From NCBI GenBank assembly GCA_002307175.1, contig DBTS01000043.1, forward strand, positions 11,469 to 30,690: a stretch of DNA of 19,222 nt, given 5' to 3'. Under the pieces are notes generated by a model. The model had not been told where the DNA came from and searched no databases. It saw nothing but the letters and a program-made list of their open reading frames with translations. The DNA comes from Rhodocyclaceae bacterium UBA1310 (lineage in GTDB: Bacteria; Pseudomonadota; Gammaproteobacteria; Burkholderiales; Rhodocyclaceae). This document shows, piece after piece, positions 6,694 through 14,086 of the stretch. A program made the position numbers and the translations under genes. Each line of letters starts with the position of its first letter. Position 1 is the stretch's first letter.

Positions 6694-7094
6694 GTAAAAC
6701 CTCTTCCTTTCTCAGTCAGACAGACGGGTGCCTGAATGGTTGATCTCCGGGCCATCCTGGCCCGGCCACGGCACCGAGACACGATTGTAGCGGCAGGCAG
6801 TTACGCCTGATGTCCGCCGGTCAGCCTGAATAAGGGTTTCATAAGCCATCCTGTGGGCTGTTCAGGAAGGCGCTGACTGCCGTCTTCAACCCAGGCGCAG
6901 GGCGCGCGCAAGCGATTCTCCGGAAAAAGATGGTCGGTTTTCAAAGGAATCAAAGTTCGCCGGGCCAATTTCACGTAAACTGCCGGGTTTGCGGAAAGGC
7001 ATGGATTCCATCATGGGGTCTGCGCCCTGACCGACTGTCCTGCCACCAGCCGGCCCATCAGGATGCCGGCGTCAATAAAAAGGGAGAATCCCGC
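6694..7094. other. Divergent control region of SPFH and uraA genes
   Basis: About 400 bp holding both promoters, which I cannot place reliably. The uraA reading frame is open through most of it, from 6930, but lacks a ribosome binding site or protein-like sequence there. A strong hairpin lies at 6747-6765. I do not recognise a riboswitch. Confidence 0.4.
6747..6765. promoter_or_regulatory. Strong short hairpin in the SPFH leader
   Basis: CCGGGCCA (6747-6754) pairs perfectly with TGGCCCGG (6758-6765) across a 3-base loop, about 54 bp upstream of the SPFH start codon. There is no T-run on either side. It may be an operator, a leader hairpin or a barrier between the divergent units. Confidence 0.4.
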
Positions 7095-8336
7095 ATGCAA
7101 GCAAAACCTGTCCTGGATGGACAATCCTCTGGGCCGCTGTGGCGGCAAGCCATTTCCGGCGCCCAGATCCTCTTTGTGGCCTTTGGCGCACTCGTGCTGG
7201 TGCCGTTGCTCACGGGGCTTAACCCGAGCATGGCGCTGCTCGGCGCGGGGGTTGGCACACTACTGTTTCAGGCACTGACGGGCCGGAAGGTGCCGATCTT
7301 CCTGGGCTCTTCCTTCGCGTTCATTGCGCCAATCGTGTATGCCACGCAGCACTGGGGGCTGCCCGCCACGATGGGAGCACTGTCCTGCGTGAGCCTGATG
7401 TACTTCGTGTTCTCCGGTATCGTCGCAAAGAAGGGGGCAGATATTGTGCATCGCTTCATGCCTCCGGTCGTGATTGGGCCGATCATCATGGTGATTGGTC
7501 TCTCGCTCTCCGGCACGGCAGTCAACATGGCAATGGGCAAGGCAGGCACGACGATTGGCTATGGTCCGTCACTGCTGCTGGCGTTTGTATCGCTGGCTAC
7601 CACGGTGCTCGTTTCGCTCTTTGCGCATCGTTTTCTGAAGTTGATCCCTATCCTGATCGGCGTGGCGACGGGTTACGTGCTGGCAGCCGTTCTGGGGTAC
7701 GTTGATTTCTCGAAGATCGCGGCCGCACCGTGGTTTGCCATGCCGCACTTCCTCGCACCTGAATTCAATACCTCGGCAATCCTGTTTATGTTGCCGGTTG
7801 CCCTGGCACCAGCCATTGAGCACGTGGGCAATGTGATCGCCGTGGGCGGCCTCACCGGCAAGGATTACACCAAGGATCCCGGCCTGCATCGCACGCTGGC
7901 GGGTGACGGCCTGGGCGTGGCATTCGCCGGTCTGGTGGGCGGCCCCCCAATCACGACCTATGCCGAAGTGACCGGCGCGCTGACGCTGACGCGCAACTTC
8001 AACCCGGTGATCATGACCTGGGCCGCCGTCTTCGCTGTGGCAATGGCCTTTGTCGGCAAGTTCAACGCCATCCTGGTGTCGATTCCAACACCGGTCATGG
8101 GCGGCATCATGATTCTGCTCTTCGGTTCGATCGCGGCCATCGGCCTGAAGACGCTGATCAGTGCCAGGACCAATCTGGAAGAGCCGCGTAATCTGGTGAT
8201 CGTCTCCACCGTTCTGGTGCTGGGCATCGGCTCCTTCAGCGTGGAGATTGGCAGTTTCGTGCTACAGGGCGTAAGCCTGTGCGGCGTACTGGCGATTGTG
8301 CTGAATTTGTTGCTGCCGCACAGCAAGAAGAGCTGA
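7095..8336 (+). CDS. uraA: Uracil permease, NCS2 (nucleobase:cation symporter) family
   Basis: 413-aa inner-membrane symporter that imports uracil (or a related nucleobase) with protons. Seen: many hydrophobic segments across the whole length, consistent with the 14-helix NCS2 fold. The two conserved glutamates of the substrate site lie in PAIEHVGN (E242) and GGPPITTYAEVTGAL (E291). A late motif IPTPVMGGIMILLFG is also typical of UraA. Start ATG 7095 is chosen for the AGGGAG before it; length is close to the usual 420-430. No pyrimidine salvage gene (upp) is adjacent. Xanthine/urate specificity is less likely because the motifs are of the UraA type. A terminator follows directly. Confidence 0.88.
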   Translation: MQAKPVLDGQSSGPLWRQAISGAQILFVAFGALVLVPLLTGLNPSMALLGAGVGTLLFQALTGRKVPIFLGSSFAFIAPIVYATQHWGLPATMGALSCVSLMYFVFSGIVAKKGADIVHRFMPPVVIGPIIMVIGLSLSGTAVNMAMGKAGTTIGYGPSLLLAFVSLATTVLVSLFAHRFLKLIPILIGVATGYVLAAVLGYVDFSKIAAAPWFAMPHFLAPEFNTSAILFMLPVALAPAIEHVGNVIAVGGLTGKDYTKDPGLHRTLAGDGLGVAFAGLVGGPPITTYAEVTGALTLTRNFNPVIMTWAAVFAVAMAFVGKFNAILVSIPTPVMGGIMILLFGSIAAIGLKTLISARTNLEEPRNLVIVSTVLVLGIGSFSVEIGSFVLQGVSLCGVLAIVLNLLLPHSKKS

Positions 8337-8358
8337 TCCGCTGCTACTGGCATACAAC

Positions 8359-8390
8359 AACGGCGTGCCCGCAAGCACGCCGTTTTCATT
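8359..8390 (+). terminator. Terminator of uraA
   Basis: A perfect 10-bp stem, AACGGCGTGC (8359-8368) with GCACGCCGTT (8375-8384), a 6-base loop CCGCAA and then TTCATT. The T-run is weak, but the position 22 bp after the stop codon fits. Confidence 0.7.
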
Positions 8391-8469
8391 TCCAAACCCG
8401 TCAGCAGCCAGCCACAAGGCCGGTATTCATCACACCGCCCGGCGCGGCAGGTGCCTTTCGTGGATTGCG

Positions 8470-8649
8470 TCAGTGGGGCTTCTTGTCGGCCTTGGCTTTG
8501 AGGTCACCAACGTTGGCTTCGATTTTGCCTTCGGCGCTTTGAAGTTTTCCTCTCTGCTCAAGATTCTGGTTTCCCACAATCTTGCCCGCAGCTTCCTTGA
8601 TTTTGCCCTTTACTTCGGCAAGGCGGCCTTTGGCCTGATCTTTGTTCAT
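8470..8649 (-). CDS. CsbD-family stress protein, 59 aa
   Basis: Small, highly charged, lysine-rich soluble protein of the CsbD-like family (PF05532), whose members accumulate in general stress; molecular function unknown. Seen: starts MNKDQAKGRLAEVKGKIKEA, continues with GKIVGN and a QxxGKLQSAEGK segment, and ends DLKAKADKKPH. These are the alternating G-K/A-E patterns of the family, and the length of about 60 is usual. Start ATG 8649 has CGGAG seven bases upstream; stop TGA is at 8470-8472. It is transcribed away from the BON/DUF1269 pair, giving a three-gene stress group around one control region. Confidence 0.88.
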   Translation of the reverse strand: MNKDQAKGRLAEVKGKIKEAAGKIVGNQNLEQRGKLQSAEGKIEANVGDLKAKADKKPH

Positions 8650-9097
8650 GGCGTACTCCGATTCTATTGGGGTTGGAGAGGCGCGAAATTCTGTCTACGC
8701 GCTCCCATCGGACAATAGGCATCGCGGCCGCATCGCTCTGTGCGCCAGCGCCCATAGTTCGACAGATATGCCTGTCTCTGAAAAATAATTTGTCCACTCG
8801 GGAGCCTGTTAAGTCCGCTGCGATCGGGAATGGAGCGTAAGTGCCAGCCTTATGCCCAGGCATTTTTCTCTCAGCGGGGAAATGCTCTGTGGTAGAGACA
8901 TGGATGGTTTGAGCCAGGGCTAGGGTCAGGTGCTCTCGGGCGTTTCTCGCCGCGTGTTTGGCCCACTTCGGTCGGACCGAAATTCATCTGGCGAAAAGAT
9001 CGTCTCCGCCGCAAGCCGCCTGAGGTGCGCTGCCGCACAGATAGGGTTTCAGGCTTGGAACACGCTCGGTTTTCCTTAACGAAGAGGAATAACGATC
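8650..9097. other. Divergent control region of the stress genes
   Basis: About 450 bp between the CsbD-like gene and the BON gene. No gene is supported. It holds an operator-like palindrome at 8967-8981. A small hairpin GCCT/AGGC followed by ATTTTT (8847-8867) could end a short transcript, but nothing else supports an RNA gene. Confidence 0.4.
8967..8981. promoter_or_regulatory. 15-bp operator-like palindrome
   Basis: TTCGGTC and GACCGAA are perfect inverted arms separated by a single G, about 115 bp upstream of the BON-protein start. The position and symmetry suggest a dimeric regulator site; the regulator is unknown. Confidence 0.4.
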
Positions 9098-9763
9098 ATG
9101 AAAACCGATTCCCAGCTACAGCAGGATGTGATGGCGGAACTCAAGTGGGAGCCCTCTGTGCATGCCGCTCAGATCGGCGTTGAAGTCAAGGATGGTGTGG
9201 TATCGCTGTCGGGCGAAGTTAGCAGCTATGTGGAAAAATGGAATGTCGAGAGCGCTGCACAACGGGTAAGTGGCGTGGATGCGCTGGCTGTCGAAATTAC
9301 GGTCAAGCTTTCCGAGTTTGGCAAGCGGACAGATGCTGATATTGCGCGCTCGGCCGAAAGCATTCTGAGCTGGAGCAGCACGATTCCGGCTGGTGCCGTG
9401 AAGGTGCTGGTTGAAGGAGGGTGGCTGACTCTTTCCGGGGAAGTTGAATGGCAATATCAACGGCAGGATGCGGCAAAAAGTGTCCGCTATTTGTCTGGCG
9501 TTATTGGTGTCAGCAACCAGATCGCCATCAAGACAACAGTCTTACCGGCTCCGTCAGCGAGCGTGGTCAAGTCTGAAATTGAAGCTGCTCTCAAGCGCCG
9601 CGCCGTGGCTGATGCCAATTCAATTACTGTCGGCGTTGCCGCAGGTGATGTCACACTGACAGGCACCGTCCACAGCTGGGCTGAGCGTGAGCTGGCAAGG
9701 CGCTCTGCATGGGCGAGCCCAGGCGTCAACAAGGTCGTCGACAAGATGGCTATTGTGTATTGA
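9098..9763 (+). CDS. Triple BON-domain protein
   Basis: 221-aa protein of three consecutive BON domains (about 3-71, 79-147 and 155-220), a fold linked to phospholipid or envelope interactions, as in OsmY. Seen: each repeat carries the hallmark V-x-L-S/T-G-x-V core: VVSLSGEVSSYVEKWNVE, WLTLSGEVEWQYQRQDA and DVTLTGTVHSWAERELA. Each is followed by a V-x-x-V/N element (GVDALAVEI, GVIGVSNQI, GVNKVVDKM). There is no signal peptide, unlike OsmY, so this form is probably cytoplasmic. Start ATG 9098 has AAGAGGA upstream. Thirteen bp separate it from the next gene, so the two are very probably cotranscribed. Confidence 0.9.
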   Translation: MKTDSQLQQDVMAELKWEPSVHAAQIGVEVKDGVVSLSGEVSSYVEKWNVESAAQRVSGVDALAVEITVKLSEFGKRTDADIARSAESILSWSSTIPAGAVKVLVEGGWLTLSGEVEWQYQRQDAAKSVRYLSGVIGVSNQIAIKTTVLPAPSASVVKSEIEAALKRRAVADANSITVGVAAGDVTLTGTVHSWAERELARRSAWASPGVNKVVDKMAIVY

Positions 9764-9776
9764 ACGGGAGCCCGTC

Positions 9777-10277
9777 ATGACATCTGTAGACTCATTGCTG
9801 TTTATGTTTGACACGCATGCCGCTGCCGAGGAGGCAATCCGCACGCTCAGCCAATCGGGATTTCCGATGAAAAAGCTCTCTCTCGTGGGCAAGGGCTATC
9901 ATAGCGAAGAACAGCCCGTTGGCTTCTACACCGTGGGAGACCGGATCAAGGTGTGGGGCGGGGCGGGTGCCTTCTGGGGCGGCGTCTGGGGATTGTTGCT
10001 GGCCCCGGCGGTTTTCGTTTTCCCGGGCGTCGGTCTCGTCGGGATGGCGGGCCCTTTTGTGGCGACGCTGATCAGCGCGCTTGAAGGTGCTGTCGTTGTG
10101 GGCGGCTTGTCAGCGCTTGGCGCCGCACTCACCCAGATTGGCGTACCGAAGGATCAGGTGGTCAAATACGAAGCCGCTTTGAAGATGGATAAATACCTTC
10201 TCGTTGTACATGGCAGTGCCGAAGAGCAAGCCAGAGCCCGCGATGTACTGGCAGATGCCAAGACAACGGTAGCCTAG
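9777..10277 (+). CDS. DUF1269 / general stress protein 17M-like membrane protein
   Basis: 166-aa protein with an N-terminal soluble domain of the general-stress GSP17M/YflT type (about 5-45, SLLFMFDTHAAAEEAIRTL). A long glycine/alanine-rich hydrophobic middle (about 58-125; GGAGAFWGGVWGLLLAPA and onward) is likely a glycine-zipper membrane hairpin. A C-terminal soluble part contains KYLLVVHGSAEE. Members are found in stress-response clusters; their function is unknown. Start ATG 9777 is chosen for the GGGAG before it. An in-frame upstream ATG at 9687 lies inside the BON gene and is unlikely. Likely second gene of a two-gene operon. Confidence 0.82.
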   Translation: MTSVDSLLFMFDTHAAAEEAIRTLSQSGFPMKKLSLVGKGYHSEEQPVGFYTVGDRIKVWGGAGAFWGGVWGLLLAPAVFVFPGVGLVGMAGPFVATLISALEGAVVVGGLSALGAALTQIGVPKDQVVKYEAALKMDKYLLVVHGSAEEQARARDVLADAKTTVA

Positions 10278-10389
10278 CGCCGGTCAGAGTCAGCGTGAGT
10301 CGGGAGCAGGGCGCCAGGAAGCAGGGGGCGCCACTCATCGTACTTGCGCTGCCTGGGACTTCTCCAGCACAGGCGCAATCTGACGCTTT

Positions 10390-11487
10390 TCAATCTGTCT
10401 TGGTGTCGGCCTGTTCGTCAGATCTTTCCGCCTGAAGCAGGCGCGTGCGCAATTCTTCCATTTCTTCCTTCAATGCATCAAGGTTGGCCGCCTGCTGTGT
10501 GAGCAACTCCCGGCTCTGGGTGATCTCCGCTGTCAGCCCCAGCAGTTCCCGGGTGCGCCCCTCTACCTGGTCCACGGCAGCTTGTCGCGCCTTGTCGTGG
10601 GTCACAACCGTTACGCGGAGAGTCGTCAGCTCGGTGAGCAGCTGTTCCCGCTCAGCGTTCCACTGCAAGCGATTGCTGGTCAGCGCCTCACGCTCGGTTT
10701 TCACCTCCTGGCGTGCCTGATCAACCTGCATCATGATGCGGGCCCGCTCTTCACTCGCGAGCCGTTCTTGCCGGTCCAAAGCTTCCTGGTGAGAGGCGAG
10801 GGCGGTGTTCAGTTGCGCCTGGTGGCGCTCGGCAATCACGGCACGTTCGGCGCGGGACGCTTCCCGGTCGCGCTCGTGCGCCATCTTTTCTTCTTCAAGC
10901 TGGCGTTGGTCTGCATCAATCTGTGCGTGGGCATGCTCAAGCTGAGCAGAGAGTTCCTCACGCTGGGCCTCGGCCGTTGCCAGCAGTTGCCGGGTCTCCG
11001 CAAGCCGGGCTTCGCCGGCCTGCAATGCATTGGTCAGCTGATCCCGCTCCAGCGCTATCTGATCGCGGGCACCTTCGGCACGCTCAAGCGCACGTAGCGC
11101 ATCTGCCGTTTCCTTGCGCGCCTGCTCAACGGCCAGGGCAGCCTCTGCTTCGCGTTGATCCACGGCTGCGAGACGCCCGGCGTAGGCTGCGTCAGCAAGC
11201 TTGCACGAGACTTCCACCAGCTCGACGAGTGCCTTGTCGAGCACCGCCACGTATTCCTCGTCTATCCCTTCGACTTTGCGTATCGGCGCGTCCATGGCAG
11301 TGCTCATGTCACGCCGGAACTGCGTCACAAAGCCCTGAACCACCGAATTCGAGCCTTTGCGCCCGAGATATTCCGGGGTGGCCAGCAACTCCTGCACGGC
11401 AGGGCGGCTCGGTGTTGCCCCCCGGTCCAGCAAAGCAAGGCAGGCCTTACGCACCAGTTCATAGCTTACTGCTGTCTCACGCGCCAT
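10390..11487 (-). CDS. KfrA-like DNA-binding coiled-coil protein
   Basis: 365-aa protein with an N-terminal helix-turn-helix of the KfrA_N type (about 5-75; SYELVRKACLALLDRGATPS, then GRKGSNSVVQGFVTQFRRD). A very long alpha-helical coiled coil rich in A, E, Q and R follows (about 85-355). KfrA proteins of plasmids such as RK2 bind their own promoter and form filament-like assemblies that aid partitioning. Chromosomal copies are often paired with a recombinase. Start ATG 11487 has GTGGAGG at good spacing; the longer frame up to 11565 lacks support. It is divergent from the recombinase with an inverted repeat between them, suggesting autoregulation and control of the recombinase. Function here is inferred. 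Confidence 0.82.
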   Translation of the reverse strand: MARETAVSYELVRKACLALLDRGATPSRPAVQELLATPEYLGRKGSNSVVQGFVTQFRRDMSTAMDAPIRKVEGIDEEYVAVLDKALVELVEVSCKLADAAYAGRLAAVDQREAEAALAVEQARKETADALRALERAEGARDQIALERDQLTNALQAGEARLAETRQLLATAEAQREELSAQLEHAHAQIDADQRQLEEEKMAHERDREASRAERAVIAERHQAQLNTALASHQEALDRQERLASEERARIMMQVDQARQEVKTEREALTSNRLQWNAEREQLLTELTTLRVTVVTHDKARQAAVDQVEGRTRELLGLTAEITQSRELLTQQAANLDALKEEMEELRTRLLQAERSDEQADTKTD

Positions 11488-11610
11488 CACACACCTCCAC
11501 GAAGCATTACAGCACGCAGGAGCGCGCCCAAGGAAAACGCGACTTATTTTACATCTGATGATCAATTATATGGCGGGCTTTGTCCGGAAACCGGTATTTT
11601 CTGTCTGCTT

Positions 11611-11616
11611 TATAAT
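11611..11616 (+). promoter_or_regulatory. Candidate -10 box toward the recombinase gene
   Basis: TATAAT in the divergent region, directly before the inverted repeat. A second TATAAT on the minus strand (complement ATTATA near 11566-11571) faces the KfrA-like gene. Neither has a good -35 box, so assignment is tentative. Confidence 0.4.
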
Positions 11617-11620
11617 ATAA

Positions 11621-11648
11621 ATTGGAGATACGGCGAATAATCTCCAAT
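11621..11648. promoter_or_regulatory. 9-bp perfect inverted repeat, probable operator
   Basis: ATTGGAGAT (11621-11629) and ATCTCCAAT (11640-11648) are exact reverse complements with a 10-base spacer, so half-sites are 19 bp apart. The pair is placed immediately after the candidate -10 box and 52 bp before the recombinase start. It fits a dimer-binding operator for the KfrA-like protein; binding is inferred. Confidence 0.6.
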
Positions 11649-11699
11649 CTGCTATGCTGTGAATCAAGTTACCCCAAAACCGCTCACAGAGAGCCACGC

Positions 11700-12893
11700 A
11701 TGCCCGAATCCGAGCTAACAACAGAAACCCAGGTACTGCCGCTGATAGTTGCCCATCCACGCTTTACGCTGCCTGCAGCGTTGAATGGCTGTGACGGCTA
11801 TTTGCGGCGGCGTGAAGGCCTGCGCCTGATGGCGGCGGATAACGACTACGATGCGGTTACGCAGTGGCTCTCGCGCTATACGGACTCGCCGCGCACACTG
11901 CACAGCTACCGCGGCCACATCGAGCGCTTGCTGCTCTGGGCAACGAATGTCCGCGGAAAACCCTTGTCGTCGCTGCTGCTGGAGGATTACCAGGCGTACC
12001 GCGAATGGCTGAAAGCGCCGCCGGCAGACTGGGTCATGGAAGGCGCACGGAGACCCCGGATTCACCCAGAATGGCGACCGCTGGCAGGGCCGCTAAGCGC
12101 CACCAGCCTCACGCAAACTTTCCGGATCATCGGCGCATGCCTTTCCTGGCTGGAGAAAAAGCGCTATCTCGCAGACAATCCACTCGCTGGCGAGCAGATT
12201 GCCGGCCCATCCCAGCGGCGCATGGATCGCACCCATCGTTACATCCACGACGATGACTGGGCCGTGCTGCAGGGCTTTGTAGCCTCACTGCCAGCAGAAA
12301 GCGCACGCGAAAAGGCCCACCAAGCTCGCCTGCGCTGGATCGCACACTGCGCCTTTCTGACAGGCCTGCGCATCTCCGAACTGGCTCAGGCCAAGATGGG
12401 AGACATCGAATACCGCCGCCGGGGTAGCCACGAATCCTGGTGGATCGAAGTCCGCGGCAAAGGCGACAAGCAAAGACTCGTCCCGCTATCTGACGATTTT
12501 CTGGAAGAACTGCGCGCCTATAGGGAACACCTGGGGCTCTCACCAAGGCCCGTGCGTGGCGAATCACAACCCTTGATCAGCCACCTGGGCAATGCCGCGA
12601 CGCCTATCAAGGTGCAGCGTTTGCACGGACTGATAAAGTACCTGTTCGAGCAAACCGCCGATGTGCTTGACCGTGAAGGCGAAACAAATCGGGCCAGCGC
12701 CGTGCGTCAGGCCAGCATGCACTGGCTGCGCCACACCTTTGCCAAGAACGCGCTGGAAGCCATGACACCGGTCGAAGTGCAGAAGATGATGGGCCACGCC
12801 GATCTGACCACGCTATCCATCTACGCAGACGCGGAGGACGAGCGCCTGTACGACCACGCCCGACACAGCATCAAAAAGAACCGTGAGCGCTAG
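11700..12893 (+). CDS. Tyrosine recombinase / site-specific integrase
   Basis: 397-aa tyrosine recombinase that cuts and rejoins DNA through a covalent phosphotyrosine. Seen: an N-terminal SAM-like core-binding domain (about 48-160) and a catalytic domain (about 185-390). Its likely catalytic residues are R224 in TGLRISELAQ, lysine in GKGDKQR (about 254-257), H341 and R344 in HWLRHTF, H366 in MGHADLT, and nucleophile Y375 in LSIYAD. All residues needed for catalysis appear present. Start ATG 11700 is chosen over 11622 because the upstream ATG lies within the inverted repeat; the ribosome site is weak (AGAGAG). No phage or transposon genes and no tRNA attachment site lie next to it, so this looks like a stand-alone recombinase paired with the KfrA-like gene. 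Confidence 0.9.
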   Translation: MPESELTTETQVLPLIVAHPRFTLPAALNGCDGYLRRREGLRLMAADNDYDAVTQWLSRYTDSPRTLHSYRGHIERLLLWATNVRGKPLSSLLLEDYQAYREWLKAPPADWVMEGARRPRIHPEWRPLAGPLSATSLTQTFRIIGACLSWLEKKRYLADNPLAGEQIAGPSQRRMDRTHRYIHDDDWAVLQGFVASLPAESAREKAHQARLRWIAHCAFLTGLRISELAQAKMGDIEYRRRGSHESWWIEVRGKGDKQRLVPLSDDFLEELRAYREHLGLSPRPVRGESQPLISHLGNAATPIKVQRLHGLIKYLFEQTADVLDREGETNRASAVRQASMHWLRHTFAKNALEAMTPVEVQKMMGHADLTTLSIYADAEDERLYDHARHSIKKNRER

Positions 12894-13168
12894 ATGCAAA
12901 AGTGGCGGAAAGTCTTGGTGCAGCAAGGTCTGGGGGCGTATTCATGCTCAAATTGTGATCAAAGGCAGAGGGTTACCTGCAGCCTGCGCCTCCTCTTCCA
13001 GAGTACATGCAATTGACGATAATTTTTATTATGTCAACTTGATGGGAAAGCAATTGGTGCCCTATGGCCATCATTCGGGCTATGGCTGCTCTTTAGTTGA
13101 AAGCAGCCATAGGGTCAGCGGAACAAACCTTACGTTGATGTGTGCAACGACACGTGCCGGGAGTCTCG
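12894..13168. other. Intergenic region between recombinase and ABC permease
   Basis: About 275 bp between convergent genes. No gene is supported. It holds an AT-rich patch with ATAAT/ATTAT symmetry (about 13019-13032) and a strong inverted repeat with an alternative pairing partner (13069-13114). No T-rich terminator is seen. Confidence 0.4.
13069..13114. repeat. Inverted repeat with two competing left arms
   Basis: CTATGGCTGCT (13080-13090) pairs perfectly with AGCAGCCATAG (13102-13112) over an 11-base loop. Just to the left CCCTATGGC can instead pair with GCCATAGGG (13106-13114). The two structures exclude each other. No T-run follows on either strand. Confidence 0.55.
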
Positions 13169-14023
13169 TCAAAAATCCACTGGCCGCCACTTGAGCAGAC
13201 GCTTTTCCATTGCGGTAAGCAGGTAGCTGGCCAAGAGTGCCACGACGGCGAGAACGATCATGGCCGCGAACACACCACTGGCGTTGAAAGCGCCCTGTGC
13301 TGTGGAGATCAGCAGGCCAATGCCCTCCTTGGCACCAAGGAATTCACCCACCACGGCGCCGACCAGGGCAAAACCGAAGCTCACGTGCAAGCTCGCCAGA
13401 ATCCAGGACATGGCCGACGGGATCACCACGAAAATCGTCAGTTGACTCGGCGAGGCGCCAAGTATCTGGGCGTTGGCGATCATGTACTTGTCGGCCTCAC
13501 GCACGCCCTGGAAGGCATTGCCGAACACGACAAAGAACACCATCACCACAGCGAGCGCCACCTTGGAGGCCATCCCCAGGCCCAGCGCGATGACGAAGAT
13601 GGAGCCCAGCACCACGCGCGGGATCGAGTTGGCGATCTGGATGTAGAGGCTGAACACATCGGCGAGCAGCTTGTTGCGGCCAAGCACGATGCCGCACAGA
13701 ATCCCGGCCACCGAGCCGATGAGGAACCCCAGCACGGTCTCTTCAAGCGTAACGGCAACCTGCCGCCACAAGGAACCCTGGGCGGTGCCATCGCGCATCC
13801 ATTCGACGAGCTGCCCCCAGATCGCCGAAGGCTGGGAGTAAAAGAAGGGGTCAATCCATTTGGCGCGCGCGGCAATTTCCCAGCCTCCCAGCACGATGGC
13901 CAGCACGACGATGCGCAGCACGATGATCATGTTCTTGCGCCGCTGGATGCGGGCGCGGGCAGTTTCGGATTCGCGCGCCAGCGCTTCGTCGCTGAGCACG
14001 GCAGGCAATGTATGGTCGGTCAT
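13169..14023 (-). CDS. ABC transporter permease, nitrate/sulfonate/taurine (SsuC/TauC) type
   Basis: 284-aa inner-membrane permease of an ABC importer. Seen: six or so hydrophobic segments (first about 33-50), and the cytoplasmic EAA-type coupling loop NAQILGASPSQLTIFVVIP (about 184-202), which docks on the ATPase. A C-terminal motif GEFLGAKEGIGLLI is typical of the SsuC/TauC/NrtB group. Start ATG 14023 is chosen because GGGAG precedes it; the frame extends to 14065. Last gene of the substrate-binding protein, ATPase, permease operon, 63 bp after the ATPase stop. Substrate unknown. Confidence 0.9.
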   Translation of the reverse strand: MTDHTLPAVLSDEALARESETARARIQRRKNMIIVLRIVVLAIVLGGWEIAARAKWIDPFFYSQPSAIWGQLVEWMRDGTAQGSLWRQVAVTLEETVLGFLIGSVAGILCGIVLGRNKLLADVFSLYIQIANSIPRVVLGSIFVIALGLGMASKVALAVVMVFFVVFGNAFQGVREADKYMIANAQILGASPSQLTIFVVIPSAMSWILASLHVSFGFALVGAVVGEFLGAKEGIGLLISTAQGAFNASGVFAAMIVLAVVALLASYLLTAMEKRLLKWRPVDF

Positions 14024-14086
14024 GAAAGTACTCCCGGAATTCTTAATATCGCCTGCACGGTTCAACCGCGCAGGCTTGGCGTGGCA

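Noticed and set aside
6930..7094. 55-codon N-terminal extension of uraA
   Set aside because: Cysteine- and histidine-rich, not conserved-looking, and no ribosome site; ATG 7095 has AGGGAG and gives the normal family length.
8842..8867. Possible small-RNA terminator (short stem then TTTTT)
   Set aside because: The stem is only four to five bases and there is no promoter in front of it; not enough for an RNA gene.
11700..12893. Idea that the recombinase marks an integrated phage or genomic island
   Set aside because: No phage, conjugation or cargo genes and no tRNA or duplicated att-like sequence are visible on either side; the neighbouring genes are a regulator-like protein and an ABC operon.
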